DNA of 64,000 nucleotides. Source: Lepas anatifera. Lineage: Eukaryota; Arthropoda; Thecostraca; Lepadidae. The stretch lies in the NCBI GenBank assembly GCA_034440635.1, contig JAOTON010000396.1, forward strand, positions 297,501 to 361,500, in the 5' to 3' direction. The notes beneath the pieces are model-generated. The model ran no database searches and had not been told where the DNA came from. It was given only the letters and a program-made list of their open reading frames with translations. Numbering within the stretch: the first letter of the stretch is position 1; each line of letters opens with the position of its first letter. Shown here piece after piece: positions 12,110-23,560 of this stretch. A program made the position numbers and the translations under genes.

Positions 12110-12563
12110 AACCTAACCTAACCTAACCTAACCTAACCTAACCTAACCTAACCTAACCTAACCTAACCTAACCTAACCTAACCTAACCTGACCTGACCTA
12201 ACCTAACCTAACCTAACCTAACCTAACCTAACCTACCCTACCCTACCCTACCCTACCCTACCCTACCCTAACCTAACCTAACCTAACCTAACCTAACCTA
12301 ACCTAACCTAACCTAACCTAACCTAACCTAACCTAACCTAACCTAACCTAACCTAACCTAACCTAACCTAACCCAACCTAACCTAACCTAACCTAACCTA
12401 ACCTAACCTAACCTAACCTAACCTAACCTAACCTAACCTAACCTAACCTAACCTAACCTAACCTAACCTAACCTAACCTAACCTAACCTAACCTAACCTA
12501 ACCTAACCTAACCTAACCTAACCTAACCTAACCTAACCAAACCTAACCTAACCTAACCTAACC
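12110..12563 (-). repeat. Interstitial telomere-type (TTAGG)n array, about 90 units
   Basis: About 450 bp of CCTAA pentamers on the plus strand (TTAGG on the minus strand). Interruptions are few: CCTGA variants near 12186-12200, a homogeneous block of seven CCCTA units at 12236-12270, and single changes near 12373 and 12538. The array is embedded in a dispersed element and flanked by non-telomeric sequence on both sides. Confidence 0.97.
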
Positions 12564-12968
12564 CTCATTTCCTCCTATTATCATGTGTCTTACCACGCCT
12601 CTGCAGCATCATGCACCCCACTCTCATGTATCTGAGCACGCCTTCTTGGACCTTTTGAACGTTGGACTTCTTATTCAAAAGGTCTAACTTTCAAAGTGTA
12701 GAACCTATGAACATTAGACCCTTTGATCAGTGGACCTTCTGATGTGACCCTTTGAACCGCAAGATGTGATCTGCCTACTACCATAATACCTAAGCTGCCT
12801 CGCCAAGAAAATGATCTCTCCGGGGGAGGGGGGCAGGAGCAGATTTTTATCTACAGACCTGGTGTAAACACCTTTAAAAAAATCCAGTTTGGGAGGCAAA
12901 AGATAGTTTAGCTCCCCTCCAGCGCTTGGGTGGGGGCATGGCCGGAATGCCCCCTGCGTCCGCCAGTG
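12110..12968 (-). mobile_element. TTAGG-carrying repeat element, minus-oriented copy
   Basis: Reverse-complement counterpart of the element at 5267. Read on the minus strand it starts near 12968 with CACTGGCGGACGCAGGGGG, passes a flank containing GTCCACTGATCAAAGG and GAATAAGAAGTCCAA that matches the other copy closely, and runs into (TTAGG)n. The outer 110 bp (12860-12968) is instead shared with the element at 16066-16217, so the termini are modular. There is no coding capacity. Confidence 0.75.
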
Positions 12969-13078
12969 GCATGACTGTGTGCTGTAATGATGTGTACTTG
13001 CCTCAGATATGAAAAAAACAAAATAAAACACATTCCTGTCCTCTTCCAAAAGCTCACTCATCCTATAGCATGACTCAC

Positions 13079-13145
13079 CTGAGACAGATGTACAACAAAC
13101 TAAAAGCAAAACCACTGTAGAAGATAATAACTGCCACATCCTCAT
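13079..13145 (-). CDS. Candidate first exon encoding a signal peptide
   Basis: From ATG at 13145 the minus strand encodes 22 codons plus one base, then a perfect donor CAG|GTGAGT (junction between 13079 and 13078). The peptide has an N-terminal Arg, a hydrophobic core TVVLLLVCC and a small-residue end TSVS, the layout of a secretory signal with cleavage near the exon end. The start context ACA-ATG has A at -3. A short signal-peptide exon ending in phase 1 is a common arrangement in metazoan secreted and receptor proteins. Downstream exons would lie at lower coordinates; the segment at 10354-10660 is phase-compatible. The unspliced frame continues into the TTAGG element flank and is not meaningful. 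Confidence 0.4.
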
Positions 13146-13558
13146 TGTACAATGGCACTGATACCAACACTATCCAAAAAGTATAAGTCACATATGTGCG
13201 CTATGGCAATTCCAACAAATATCCTGACTCTAATGTCTAATGCTGATGTACTTAATCAATGTGAGTCAAACATGGACCGGCCACAGACCATGCTCACATC
13301 AAAGCTAGCTAGCCACTTCGCAAGTTTCTTGAAGTCAACGACACCACACGCAGCACAACCAAGTGGGGCACAGAACCAACGACCACCCAACGTAGTGTCA
13401 AGTTGAAAATAGAAATACGCGCAAGTGGTCAGCGCAGCCGACGTGCGCGAGCTCCTTCTTTTTCTCAGTAGTCCGTTACCTCCAGGGTAATTGTAATAGG
13501 TTACCGCCCTACCGCCCAAAATATTCGGTTTCGCAGGTCACCGCTTTTGCCCCTCGTG
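13146..13558. other. Region upstream of the candidate exon, unassigned
   Basis: If the exon at 13079 is real, the promoter or 5' UTR would lie here on the minus strand. No clear TATA-initiator arrangement was identified. Short open frames have no recognisable domain. Confidence 0.3.
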
Positions 13559-13559
13559 G

Positions 13560-13850
13560 AATATTTGGAGCCCTATGGAAACGCCCACAGTTAAAAACGC
13601 CCACAAATTGATTCGACCACACAACGTAAGACCCACGGCTTTAAACGTCCAAACTAAAACTGTCCACGGCTTAAATCGCCCACAAATTGAAATACCCACG
13701 GATTAAAGGGCCCACAAATGCTCCCATAAGGGGATTTCAAACCACCCACGACTAAAAACGCCCACACATTAAAATACCCACATTCAAATGCTTAAAGCGC
13801 CCACAGTTCAAAAAGGCCACAAAGCAAATCACCCACATAACTGTGCGTCA
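13560..13850. repeat. CGCCCAC-core degenerate tandem array
   Basis: About 17 copies of a 15-19 bp unit with core CGCCCAC followed by A/T-rich spacers such as AGTTAAAAA, ATTGAAATA or GGCTTAAAT. The same unit occurs in reverse complement at 38961-39230. The core is conserved while spacers drift, so copies are old relative to the microsatellites. Confidence 0.85.
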
Positions 13851-14181
13851 TATCACGTGCTCAATAGTATATGAAAATGCCGCTAGGTGGCTAGCAAAGC
13901 TCTCATGGGAGTGCACGACGGGATAGGTATTTGGATATTTGTGTCAAAAAAATATGCTGCAAAGGTAAAGTACTCCAAGGCGGATTTGTGCCGCCGGTTT
14001 TCCCGCGCTTTTGCAAGGGCAATGAAAACACAGAAGGGTTCGATGACCCTGTTTGCGCGGGATCCATGGGCGTATTGAGAATTTGTAAAGAGGAGGGTTG
14101 GTTCGTTAGGCTTTGTTGGGATGATGTACCTGAGCCAGAGAGCGCAGTTCTTAACCAGGTACCTATAAGGGTGCCCTGAGT
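13851..14181. other. Unassigned sequence
   Basis: Several overlapping frames are open across 13883-14331 on both strands, but none carries a recognisable domain and they conflict with each other. No repeat recognised. Confidence 0.35.
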
Positions 14182-14475
14182 CAGGGGCGGACGCAGATCC
14201 GAGTTTTGGGGGGGGCAAAACCCATGTCTATCTCTCCTCTTGGGGAAGGGGGATTGGGACGTGCGATTTTTTTTAGATACCACGTGGGGAATAACGGCGT
14301 TATATTTTTGGCGGGGGAACGTGGGACGCAAAGTACAGCGCGGCTCCGACGCGACCTACCCCAGAGTCCACTGCGAAATCGACGGCGGCGGCGTCGGGGG
14401 GAGGGGGCGGCGGCGGCGTCGGGGGGGCGACGGCGGCGGCGTTGGGGGGGCGAGGGGACGGCGGCGGCGGCGAGA
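14182..14475 (+). mobile_element. CAGGGGCGGACGCAG-type element end plus G-rich block
   Basis: CAGGGGCGGACGCAG at 14182 and about 90 bp of following sequence match the start of the TTAGG-carrying element at 5267 (shared GGGGGGGCAAAA and CTCTCCTCTTGGGG words), but no TTAGG array follows. From about 14383 to 14475 the plus strand is nearly all CGGCGG/GGGGGG words, with multiple G-runs able to form G-quadruplexes. Confidence 0.55.
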
Positions 14476-14830
14476 TGGCGCTGAACAGACCTAATATAAG
14501 CTACCTCTCGAATGCATGATCGCTACCCTGGGGGATTTATTTTTACTCTATTTCCAGCTGGGAGCAGATTCTGCCCACCTCTCAGGTTTTTCCATAGTAT
14601 CTCCGCAACGGTTTGAGATAGGCTCTTGAAATTTGGTGACTTTTCTTACAACTAAGTAGCACATATTCCCTGAGATTTTTGAAAATATATATGTGCCTCA
14701 GGCGCCGCCATGGCTCGCTAATCTGGGGGTTTATCCCAAAGCCGAGCATTGTCGCCTGCGCTTCGTTTGTCCTACAATAAAGCTGTCCGTTGCGAATTGG
14801 CAGCAGTTGTAATGTTTGAATGTTATTACT
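14476..14830. other. Unassigned sequence
   Basis: No gene or repeat was recognised between the G-rich block and the 316-bp tandem duplication. Confidence 0.4.
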
Positions 14831-15470
14831 GAGATATAGGAGGACAGTTGATGTATATTTTGATATAATTTTGGCCATAGGCGGTTCCAGAAGCTCAAAA
14901 TGCGGGGTTTACAATGTTATCCATCCAAACTCTTCCAAAGTAAATAGATTGCGTACAGAATCTTCGGGAAGGGTAAACATAACCATGCTTTGATCACATA
15001 TGTGTATTTAATGATTATAAGAAGCCATAGGCGTGCTCAGGTACCGTAATTAGGGGGGTTTACTCGCACTCAAGCTCGTTTTAGTGTTGTGTGTGCATTG
15101 AATGGGACAAAGCATTGCAACTATGCATTTAGTTCTAGGACCAAATGAGATTTGGAATGACAGTTGATGTGTATTTTGGTATATTTTTGGCCATAGGCGG
15201 TTCCAGGAGCTCAAAATGGGTTGTCTACAATGTTATCCATTCGAACTCTTCCAAAGTGAATATAAACTGCCTACGGAATGGACGGGAGGGGTAAAAATAA
15301 GGATATATTGACCCCATCTGAGTATTATATGATAATAGGATATCATATGCGCGCTCAGGTACCGTAATTAGGGGATTCGCTATCTTTCAAGCGTATTTTA
15401 GTGTCGTGTCTGCATTGAATGAGGCAAAGCATCGTAGATATTTGCCTTTAGTCTTAACACCAAATGGACA
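14831..15470. repeat. Two tandem copies of a ~316-bp unit
   Basis: The word CAGTTGATGT recurs at 14845 and 15161 and collinear matches follow in both copies: TTTTGGCCATAGGCGGTTCC, ACAATGTTATCCAT, GCTCAGGTACCGTAATTAGG, and GTGCATTGAATG or its close variant. The copies differ at many positions (perhaps 15-20%), so this is an old duplication. No open frame is conserved. Confidence 0.85.
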
Positions 15471-16065
15471 CCATTCATCCATAGGCGGATCCAGGAGTGT
15501 TCCCCGGTTCGGCCAGGGGTAGATAAAGGCAGGGTAATTTGAAAAATATTCATACCTGAAAGGCAGGGTAATTTGTGTCTTACCACACTATTCAGCCTCC
15601 CTGAATCCACTTCTGACATATTTTCGATATTTGAGCACTTTGCTTAACATCAGAGATATTACACCGTACCTGGCGTGTGCATTTCTGCAAAAAATATATG
15701 AAAACAATTTATATAATCCCCCATATTTCTGGCCCTAAAACCGCCCTTGAATTTTGAATTTCACCTAAGTGAGGGATTTGACCATTTCCAAGCAATTCCC
15801 TGTCAATCCATACTAGTTTCGTGAAAATCAAGCCTAAGAGACAGGACCTTCGGGTAATCTAAACAAGGCAAAATGTATATTTTCAACCCCCTTCCCTCAG
15901 TTTTCAAAATTTTGAAATTATCATTTAAAAAAATGGAGTTAAGCCTGAGAGGAATCGATTGCAGTTTAAGTTTTTAAAATCGAGCGGGTAGATTTCGAGA
16001 TCTTAGGGGGCGGAAGCTCCTCCTGTTGGAAATAGAGGTAGCCGGGAGCCCGTTGGAAATAGTGT
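15471..16065. other. Unassigned sequence with element debris
   Basis: ATAGGCGGATCCAGG at 15481 is a single transposon-like end matching the TIR of the MITE at 27485; no partner end was found. An imperfect repeat AAAGGCAGGGTAATTTG occurs twice near 15525-15575. Otherwise nothing. Confidence 0.4.
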
Positions 16066-16217
16066 TAAGATTTAATTGCTCGACAGACCCATAGTGGATG
16101 CACCTTTTTCAAAAAAATTATCCGGCCTTTCGGGGGCCAAAAGATAGTTTGGCACCCCTTCCAGCGCTTTGGGGGAGGAGTAATGGCCGGAACGCCCTCC
16201 CCCGCGTCCGCCAATGC
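16066..16217 (-). mobile_element. GCGGACGC-type element fragment
   Basis: Read on the minus strand it begins near 16215 with TTGGCGGACGCGGGGG. It shares the following 110 bp (GTTCCGGCCAT, AGCGCTGGA, AACTATCTTTTG) with the outer end of the minus-oriented TTAGG element at 12860-12968. The end is also seen at 30666. It is non-coding and its inner boundary is unclear. Confidence 0.6.
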
Positions 16218-16439
16218 TCTGAGTCACATTGTGAGTTGCCGCTTCTCGTTTCCTTTGGGAGGCGAGGGATAAGTTTATAAAGTGATATTTGGGAAAGGTG
16301 GAAAGCTGAGAAGATTTACGGGCACCGAGTGCAGTGGATGCCTCAGGTCCACCTTTTGTCACTGACTTATTCCCCAGTGGCACGCATTCTGCTGAAAAAT
16401 TTATTTAAATCGTTTAGCAGGAGTAGAAGAATATTTTAA

Positions 16440-17789
16440 CCCGCACCCCACCGGGGGTCCGGTGCCAACTTCGCCCCACCGTGGCATCGATGCTTCCCCT
16501 CTAACTCCGAAAATATGGGGATGAGTGCGAATCTGCAAAGTGAATTAGATAGCTTGTGTGAATTCAGTAATATTTTAATTCGCATGTTTAAGCGCTTAGA
16601 TCAATGGTTTGACCTCCAGAGGTCAACTTAGATCAAGATAGGCTATTTCTACTAAAATATGAAATGCGAAAGAAACCTTGGCATAGCTCTCATGCCATTA
16701 GAGCTATTGAGATTTGATAAAAAATAAACATTCGAAAAGAAAATGACAGGTTTTTTTCCGCTAGGTGGCATATAATGAACTCCCGCCAGTGTTTTGACCT
16801 CCAGAGGTCACCACGTGACCTAATATACCCTAAGGTCACGAAAGTCAGAAAGTGACCTTGCCGTAGGACTTTGAGTTTGACTTTGAGAGCAATTTTAAGC
16901 ATTTTCTGGCCGAATTCGCAAAAATGAGAATATGGACTTCTGAAACAACTTTTGTGACCTTTTGATCTAGCCAATAAAATTTGTTCGCGTATCTCTCTTT
17001 AAGAAACCTGAGCATAGCTCTCCCGCCATTAGAGCTATTGAGATCAAGCAAAAATAGTTTGATAGGAAAATGCCAGGACTTTCTCCGCTATGTGAAACAT
17101 AATAACCTCCCGCCAGAGGTTTGACCTCCAGAGGGTACCTCGTGACTTAATATGACTTGAGGTCTCGAAAAGTAAGAAAGTGACCGCGTTGTATATCAAA
17201 TGAAAACCAGTAACAAGACACACACGATGACGTTTGATTCAGCACTCTAGCTTGATTAGGTCAAAAGCTATCGTCAAAATACTGTTTTTGCCCCTGGTGA
17301 CATGTGAGGACGTCGGATAGGTCAAAAGGAAAATATTGCCCATGGGATCCGTGAAGGGGTGTCCAAAAACGCTTTTATGAGCAAGATAAACATTGACATT
17401 AATTTTTGTGGCTTTTAAATAAAAAGACAGCTTTTCCCATGCTTTTTCAATGGAATAGTTCACCTCGTGACCTGTCCTCAAGTCACGAAATCAAAAAATC
17501 CCGGATATGCACTTTGAGGACCCTGAAGGTTTCATGAAGTACACGAAGCTTCAAATGGATCGGCTTAGAAATGTAGCTATGATAGAGCTCAAAAGTTGAA
17601 GTGAGGTGACCTTGGTTGACCTCGCCTGGTGACCTGACCTAGTGTGACCCAGAGTAAAAAAATTCAGGGATGATGGGAAAATGATTTGGTGAGAGAAAGA
17701 CTCCTCAACTGCGGTGCTGTGCCCCGCTGTTTTTCTGTTATTCCGGAAAAACCTTAGGGAGGCCATCGATGCCCCCGGTGGGGCGAGGG
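16440..17789 (-). mobile_element. piggyBac-type (TTAA) MITE, copy E1
   Basis: Flanked by TTAA at 16436-16439 and 17790-17793. The inverted termini read CCCGCACCCCACCGGGGG (left) and, on the complement, CCCTCGCCCCACCGGGGG (right), 16 of 18 matching. The 1,350-bp interior is rich in AGGTCA-like words and has no transposase. It is collinear, in reverse orientation, with E4 at 30915-32922 (shared TGACCTCCAGAGG, CTCTAATGGCATG in complement, GATATACAAA-like words). TTAA duplication plus CCC ends are diagnostic of piggyBac-type transposition. Confidence 0.85.
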
Positions 17790-17793
17790 TTAA

Positions 17794-18316
17794 GCTATTG
17801 ACCTTATGAAGGGTAATAGTTGTAGTGCTTAACCCAAGTAAGGGGCGTCACCAAGGAGGGTAGAGTAAATAAGAGACCCTATGAGGACGTCAAAAGTGAC
17901 AAAGGTGGATCCAGGATTTCCAATCAGGGGGTATACATAATCGGAATAGGGTGGTAGTTAGAGCCGCAAACATTATCGGGATGGGGCACCATGCGTACCG
18001 GGAACGAGTTGGGGCACATCCTATCACGGGAGCACCGATACTAGCATTCTAGGGGGAGGGGCGTCCGAGGTGGAAGCAGTGGTGAATACAAGAAGGGGGG
18101 CTTGGAGGGGTCAAGCCCCTTGTACTGTCAGACTGCCTGTAGATAATGCGTTGCACACAATGGCGGGCAAGGCTTGAGCATGAATTACTATAATGATTTA
18201 CTGGATCCGCCACTGATGAGAAGTGACATTTCAGGGGGCACCATTAATCTTTGAAGAAGAGACGTGACCATTTCAGGAGGAGCCGGGGAGGCGATCTTGC
18301 CCCTTCCTCGCCCCCG
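17794..18316. other. Possible MITE remnant between E1 and the hAT-like element
   Basis: GGTGGATCCAG near 17911 and CTGGATCCGCC near 18203 form an inverted pair of the GGCGGATCCAG type. AAGTGACA occurs outside both ends but at unequal distances, so a target duplication is not established. No coding sequence. Confidence 0.35.
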
Positions 18317-18559
18317 CAGGGGCGCAGCCAGGGGGGCACAGGGGGCACGTGCCCCCCATCGGTCCCGGGGTGCCCTTTTGATTGCCAGGTGGTGTACCCT
18401 CTTTGGACCGTGCCGCTCGAAATTGAGTGCCCTACGCCGTTGAGTCTAGATGGAACTAGGCTGCATTTAGCGATTTAAGCGATTGTTTGACAATTAAGTG
18501 CCTTTTTGGTCAGTTAGGGCATTCTGTCACCTTTCCAAGCACCCGGGAAGAGTATAGGC

Positions 18560-20247
18560 ACGTAATCCGTTTCCAGATAATGCCTTATCGTCTCCAAGCT
18601 CATCTGGTGCCCCTTGGAGCTGATCATGTGCCCTCTGAGCGGATCTGATGCCCGCGTAGTCAATCTGGTGCCCCCCCTGAGAAAATAAGTGTGCCTTCTG
18701 AACCTATATAATACTCTCTGAGTTAGTTTGATGCCTCCGAGCTTGCCTGGTGTCCTTTTAGCTGTTCTAGTGCCCCTTGAGCTGATCCGGGCCCCTTGAG
18801 CTTATTTAATGCCTCCCGGGGTTGATCTACTGTCCAGGGGTGCAGCCAGGGGGCACATGGGGCGCGTGCCCCCATCACTGCCGGGGTGCCCTTTTGATTG
18901 TCAGGTGGTGTACCCAGTTTGGGCCGTGCCGCTCGAAATTTAGTTCCCTACGCCGTTGAACCTAGATGTAACTGGACCGCATGTAGCGATTGAAACTATT
19001 GTTGGACAACTTAATACCTTTTTTCGGTCAGCTAGGGCATTCTGTCGCCTTTCCAAGCACCCGGGAAGAGTATGGACACCTAGTATGTGTTCACCTAATT
19101 CCTCATCGTCGCCAATAATCGTAGGGGTGAAGCTAATCTGGTGCTCCTTGAGCTCATCTCGTGGCCTCTCAGCTGGTATTGGCCCCTTGAGCTGATTACT
19201 TGCCTTCTAAGCTGATCTGGTGCCCCTGAGTCAATCGAGTGCCCCACTGATCAAATGATTGTGCCTCCTGAACCTATATAATGCCCTCTGAGTTAGTCTA
19301 ATGCCTCCGAGACTGCTTGGTGCCCTAATAGCTGATTTAGTGCCCCTTGAGCTGATTCGGGCCCCCGAGCTGACCTCGTGCCTCCCAAAGTTGATTCTGT
19401 CTCCTAAGTCAATATAGTGCCTCTTCAGCTGGTTAGGTGCCCCCTCAGCTGATTATTGATGTCTCCTTAGATAGCCTGGCGCCCCCCTGAGCTGGTTTGG
19501 TGGGCCCTGAGCCCACCTTGTGTCCCCTGAGCTGTTATGTTGCTCCCTGAGCTGATTTAGGCTCATGCCATAGTCTGGGGGGCTGGGAGCTGATCTGGCC
19601 CCCGAGCGGATCGATCTGGTGCCACCTGAGCTGTACTAATGCCCCTGAGTCGATCTGGTGCCTCCTGAGCCCATCTGATGCCCTCTGAGCTAGTTTGGTG
19701 CCCCCTGAGCTAATCTGGTGCCCTTTAAGCTGATCTGGGCCTCCTTACGTGATTTCATGAGTAGCTCTAAAGCTCTGAGCTGAGCTGGGCGCACAGGGGC
19801 TGGTGAGGGCCCCTGAGATGGTATGGGGCTCCTGAGCTGATTAAGTGCCTCCTGACTTGATCTGGTATTCCCGAGCTGATCTGGGCCCCGAGTTGGTCGG
19901 GGACCACTTATCTGATTGTTTGTCCCCGAGGCTGATATGGTGCCCTATGGGCCGATCTGGTGTTCCCTGAGCGGCTCTGGGGCTTTTGAACTGCTTGGGC
20001 CCCGAGCTGGTGGAGGATTCCTGGGCTGATTTAGTGGCCATGACTTGATCTTGCCCCCTGACCTGACTTGAGGTTCCTGAACTCATCTGGGGCCTCAAGA
20101 GCTGATCTGGGGCCCAAGAGCGGATCTAGGTTCTGAGGGTACCCTGAGCTGGTCTGGGCGCTGAGCTTGTAAGAGCCCTTTAAGTTGGCTTGAGGCCTCC
20201 TGAGGTAATCTGGCGCCTTAAACTGTTCTGGGGCTTCTTGAACTGGT
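18560..20247 (+). repeat. GAGCTGATCTGG minisatellite, main block
   Basis: Several dozen diverged copies of a 20-24 bp unit, approximately GAGCTGATCTGGTGCCCCCT, with frequent substitutions and length changes. It is the body of the hAT-like element. The reverse complement forms the matching block at 37116-38210. Confidence 0.9.
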
Positions 20248-20251
20248 TTAA

Positions 20252-21104
20252 CACGCACATTGACGGGGGCGGGTACCCGCCCCCCTTGGGTTTTTCGGAG
20301 ACAGCAGAAAAACGGCGGCGCGCAGCGCCGCCGTACCTTGTATACCTTTTTCCTCATCATTTTTTCAACTTCTGTGAAAATTGTAAGGATAGGTCATCTC
20401 AGGTCAGGTCACCAGTACAGGTCAAGTGACCCGACCTCAAAAAAAGTTTAAGATAGCATACGTCGGAGCAGGATGAACTTATCCAATTGAAACTTATATC
20501 ACATAATGGGCTCACCAAGTTCTCTAAAATATGTTCCGGTATTTTTTGATATTGATGACCTAAGGTCAGGTACAAAGCATGACCTCTCCATTGGTAATAC
20601 ATGGGAAGTATGGTTTTTACTGAATAACTCAGTAACAGATGGTGATAGAGCGTTTATTTTAGCTTCAATAGACTCGGCTTGGCTTTGCGGTTCTAATGAT
20701 ATGCATTTTATATAATTTGACCCTGACCTGACCACAGGTCAGGTCAAATCTTTGATTTGACCTAGCAAGGTCAAATCATATATCATTCGATTCGGCTTGC
20801 TGCGAGGATTCATAGAGTTTAAGTCGTTTTGCTCTAGCTTTACTTGTTCAGATGTAATGGCCGAAAAACTTAATTTACATGTTATCCCTATGACGGCATG
20901 TGACGGCATGTTTTTGACCTCTGGTGACCTTAAATGAGACCTGACAAAAAAATGGTTCAAATATTTTCGATGGAGAAGCGGCTGGGCTACCCAACGCCGT
21001 TCACTGTTTTTTGCCTCCTACCGTGGTTCTCGAGATCTTAGGGGGGCGGGTACCCGCCCCCCTCGTCAATCCGAAGGTGGCTCAGACCCCCGTCAATGCG
21101 CGTG
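20252..21104 (+). mobile_element. TTAA MITE, copy E2
   Basis: 853 bp between TTAA at 20248-20251 and 21105-21108. The terminal inverted repeat is CACGCRCATTGACGGGGG. Subterminal palindromes centred on GGTACC occur at both ends (20265-20284 and 21041-21062), and a 9-bp stem/3-nt loop GC hairpin lies at 20313-20333. The interior has many AGGTCA/TGACCT words. A related minisatellite copy at 23127 has ACTGGTTTAAGGCCC with no insert, giving the pre-insertion site. About 85-90% similar to E3. Non-autonomous. Confidence 0.93.
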
Positions 21105-21108
21105 TTAA

Positions 21109-22679
21109 AGCCCTATGAGCCTATCTGTGGCCCATTGAGCTAGTCTGATGACCTCATCTCTGGGACCAATGAGCTAGTCTAGTCCCTGGGTGAAGCATGA
21201 GCTGCTCTGTGGCCCTGATCTACATCAGGGGCCCCTTAGGTGGTCTTGAATAGACCGATTATAAGAACACAAGGCCAACTCCCATCATCTCGGGGCGGAG
21301 TCACTGAGCTAGTCTAGTCCCTGGAAGCACAACAGGCGGATGGGGGAAGCTGCTCTGGAGGCCTCTGATTCACACTTGGAGGCCCCAGAGCTGGTCTTGA
21401 ATAGATGGGGAATAAGAACACGATGGAAACTCCCCTTGTAACCTAGGCAGCCCTGGTTAGATAGGCAACCCACAAAGATACGGCAATTGTTTTGCTTCAT
21501 GACACAGGACTTCAAATGGTATACAACATGACCTTGACATGTCGTTATTTGACCCTGAACCGAAGTCATTGACCTCAGGTCATGGTCAAATATAAGAGTA
21601 TCCTGTAACCTAAGAAGGCAATGTTGCATGCCATTCGTCTCGTTGACCTGGAACAAACACATAAATGCCACCAGATGTCTTATAAAATGCCGCCATATAT
21701 CTTATTAAATGCCGCCAGATATGGGACTCTGCTCCGCCAGATGAACCCTGTCCGTTTCCTTGGTGAGGCAAGATGAGGCTCCCCTTTCACGCATAGACAC
21801 ATTGTTACAGTGGCAATAAACGTGAAATCAAACGGAAATAACTACTTCTGAAAGGCCCTGCAGAGAAAAAATCAGTTAGTGCCCAAGCACCTTATATCAA
21901 GTCGAGTTAATGCAGTAACATTCTTTTGTAGAACATACTAACTCCACCAGGGCTCTCCCGGTACCCGTCACCTTCTGGGGGAGAAGAACAAGGCTGACAG
22001 TTCAGGTAGCAGGGTGGTCTTGATGTAAGGTCAAAGGCATAAATTACCCCAACAAGGCAATAGCATGCATGACCATGATTATTAGTATGAGCCGAATGGT
22101 CTCCATGACAACAAAATAATAGTTATACTGCGTTTAATTGAAATTTTTTAACACTCAGATAATTTTGTTTACCCTTGGTGACCACTGCTGACATGGCTAT
22201 GGGCCTAACCGGACATCTGTTTGTGACATATCACATTTTTCAATTGAACAGCTTTTGAATGTTATCCAGAAATTTCGTCTTGCATTTCTAAGAGCGAGTT
22301 AGATTTCCACTTCGAAAAATCACTATGCATGGGCATAGGAATGACGTCATAACTCAGCGACCTGACCTGACCTAGCTAGGTATTTTTGTCAAAAATGTTA
22401 AAAATTTGTCAGGTAGCAGATACGCATACTGAAATTGCCTTAATACAAATACTTTTGGAATTATTTGCAAGAGAAACTGAGACTAGCAGGTCCAATGGAA
22501 CACGCAATAGGTACCGGAAAACAAGCATCAGAGACGAAATTTTCACTTGCCTATGGTCGAAGTTTTTTGCAAGGTAGAACAATATCATCTGCACTCAAAG
22601 TCTCCATTTTAACCCTAGAATCACCTCCTGAGTGGCAATAGGTCTATTAAAAAAATTCACCATCATTATCATCCCCCAA
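21109..22679. other. Minisatellite remainder and inserted unrelated sequence
   Basis: 21109-21455 continues the hAT-like element interior. From about 21460 to 22660 the sequence leaves the minisatellite and holds AT-rich DNA with TGACCT-type words near 21530-21600, no gene and no identified termini. The element interior resumes near 22680 as a second copy. Confidence 0.5.
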
Positions 22680-23560
22680 CCTGGGCTGAGCTGGGCTCAC
22701 AGAGGCTGATGAGGGCCCCTGAGATTGTATGGGGCTCCTGAGCTGATTAAGTGCCTCCTGACTTGATCTGATATTCCCTAGCTGGTCGGGGACCACTGAT
22801 CTGATTGTTTGTACCCGAAGATAATCTGGTGCCCTATGGGCATCTGGTGTCCCCTGAGTAGCTCTGGGGCTTTTGAACTGATTGGTGAGGGATCCCTGAG
22901 CTGATTTAGTGCCCCTGACTTGATCTTGTCCCCTGACCTGACTTGAGGCCCCTGAACTGATTTGGGGGCCCAAGAGCTGATATGGGGCCCAAGAGCGGAT
23001 CTGGGTTCTGAGGGTACCCTGAGCTGGTCTGGGCTCTGAGCTTGTGAGAGCCCCTAATGTTGGCTTGAGGCCCCCTGAGGTGAGCTGGCGCCTTAAACTG
23101 TTCTGGGGCTTCTAAAACTGGTTTAAGGCCCTATGAGCCTACTTGCGGCCCATTGAGCTAGTCTGACGACTTCATCTCTAGGGTCAATGAGCTAGTCAAG
23201 TCCCTGGGTGAAACATGAGCTGCTCTAGGGCCCTGATCTACGTTAGGAGCCCTGGGGTGGTCTAGACAGATAATAAGAACACAAGGCCAACTCCCATCAT
23301 CTCGGGGCAGGGTCACTGAGCTAGTCTAGTCCCTGGAGGCACAACTGGGGGGAGCTACTCTGGAGGCCTCTGATCCACACTTGGGGGCCCCAGAGCTGAT
23401 CTTGAATAGATGGGGAATAAGAACACGATGGAAACTCGCCTTGTAAACTAGGCAACCCTGGTTATATAAATTGTTTATTATACTGGTGGATTCTGGGAAG
23501 GGATGATAAAAAGGCAGGTGCCCCTGAGCCCAGAGCATAGTCCCCTAAACCAGGATTTCT
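22680..23560 (+). repeat. Second copy of the minisatellite segment
   Basis: Collinear with 19780-20247 joined directly to 21109-21455, that is, lacking E2. It includes TGGGCTGAGCTGGGC-type words, GGGGACCACTGATCTGATTG and GAATAAGAACACGATGGAAA. Because it lacks E2 it documents the pre-insertion state. Confidence 0.85.

Noticed and set aside
12714..13078. Continuation of the signal-peptide frame to a 143-codon protein
   Set aside because: The extension crosses a perfect splice donor and runs into repeat-element sequence. Only the first 22 codons are plausible.
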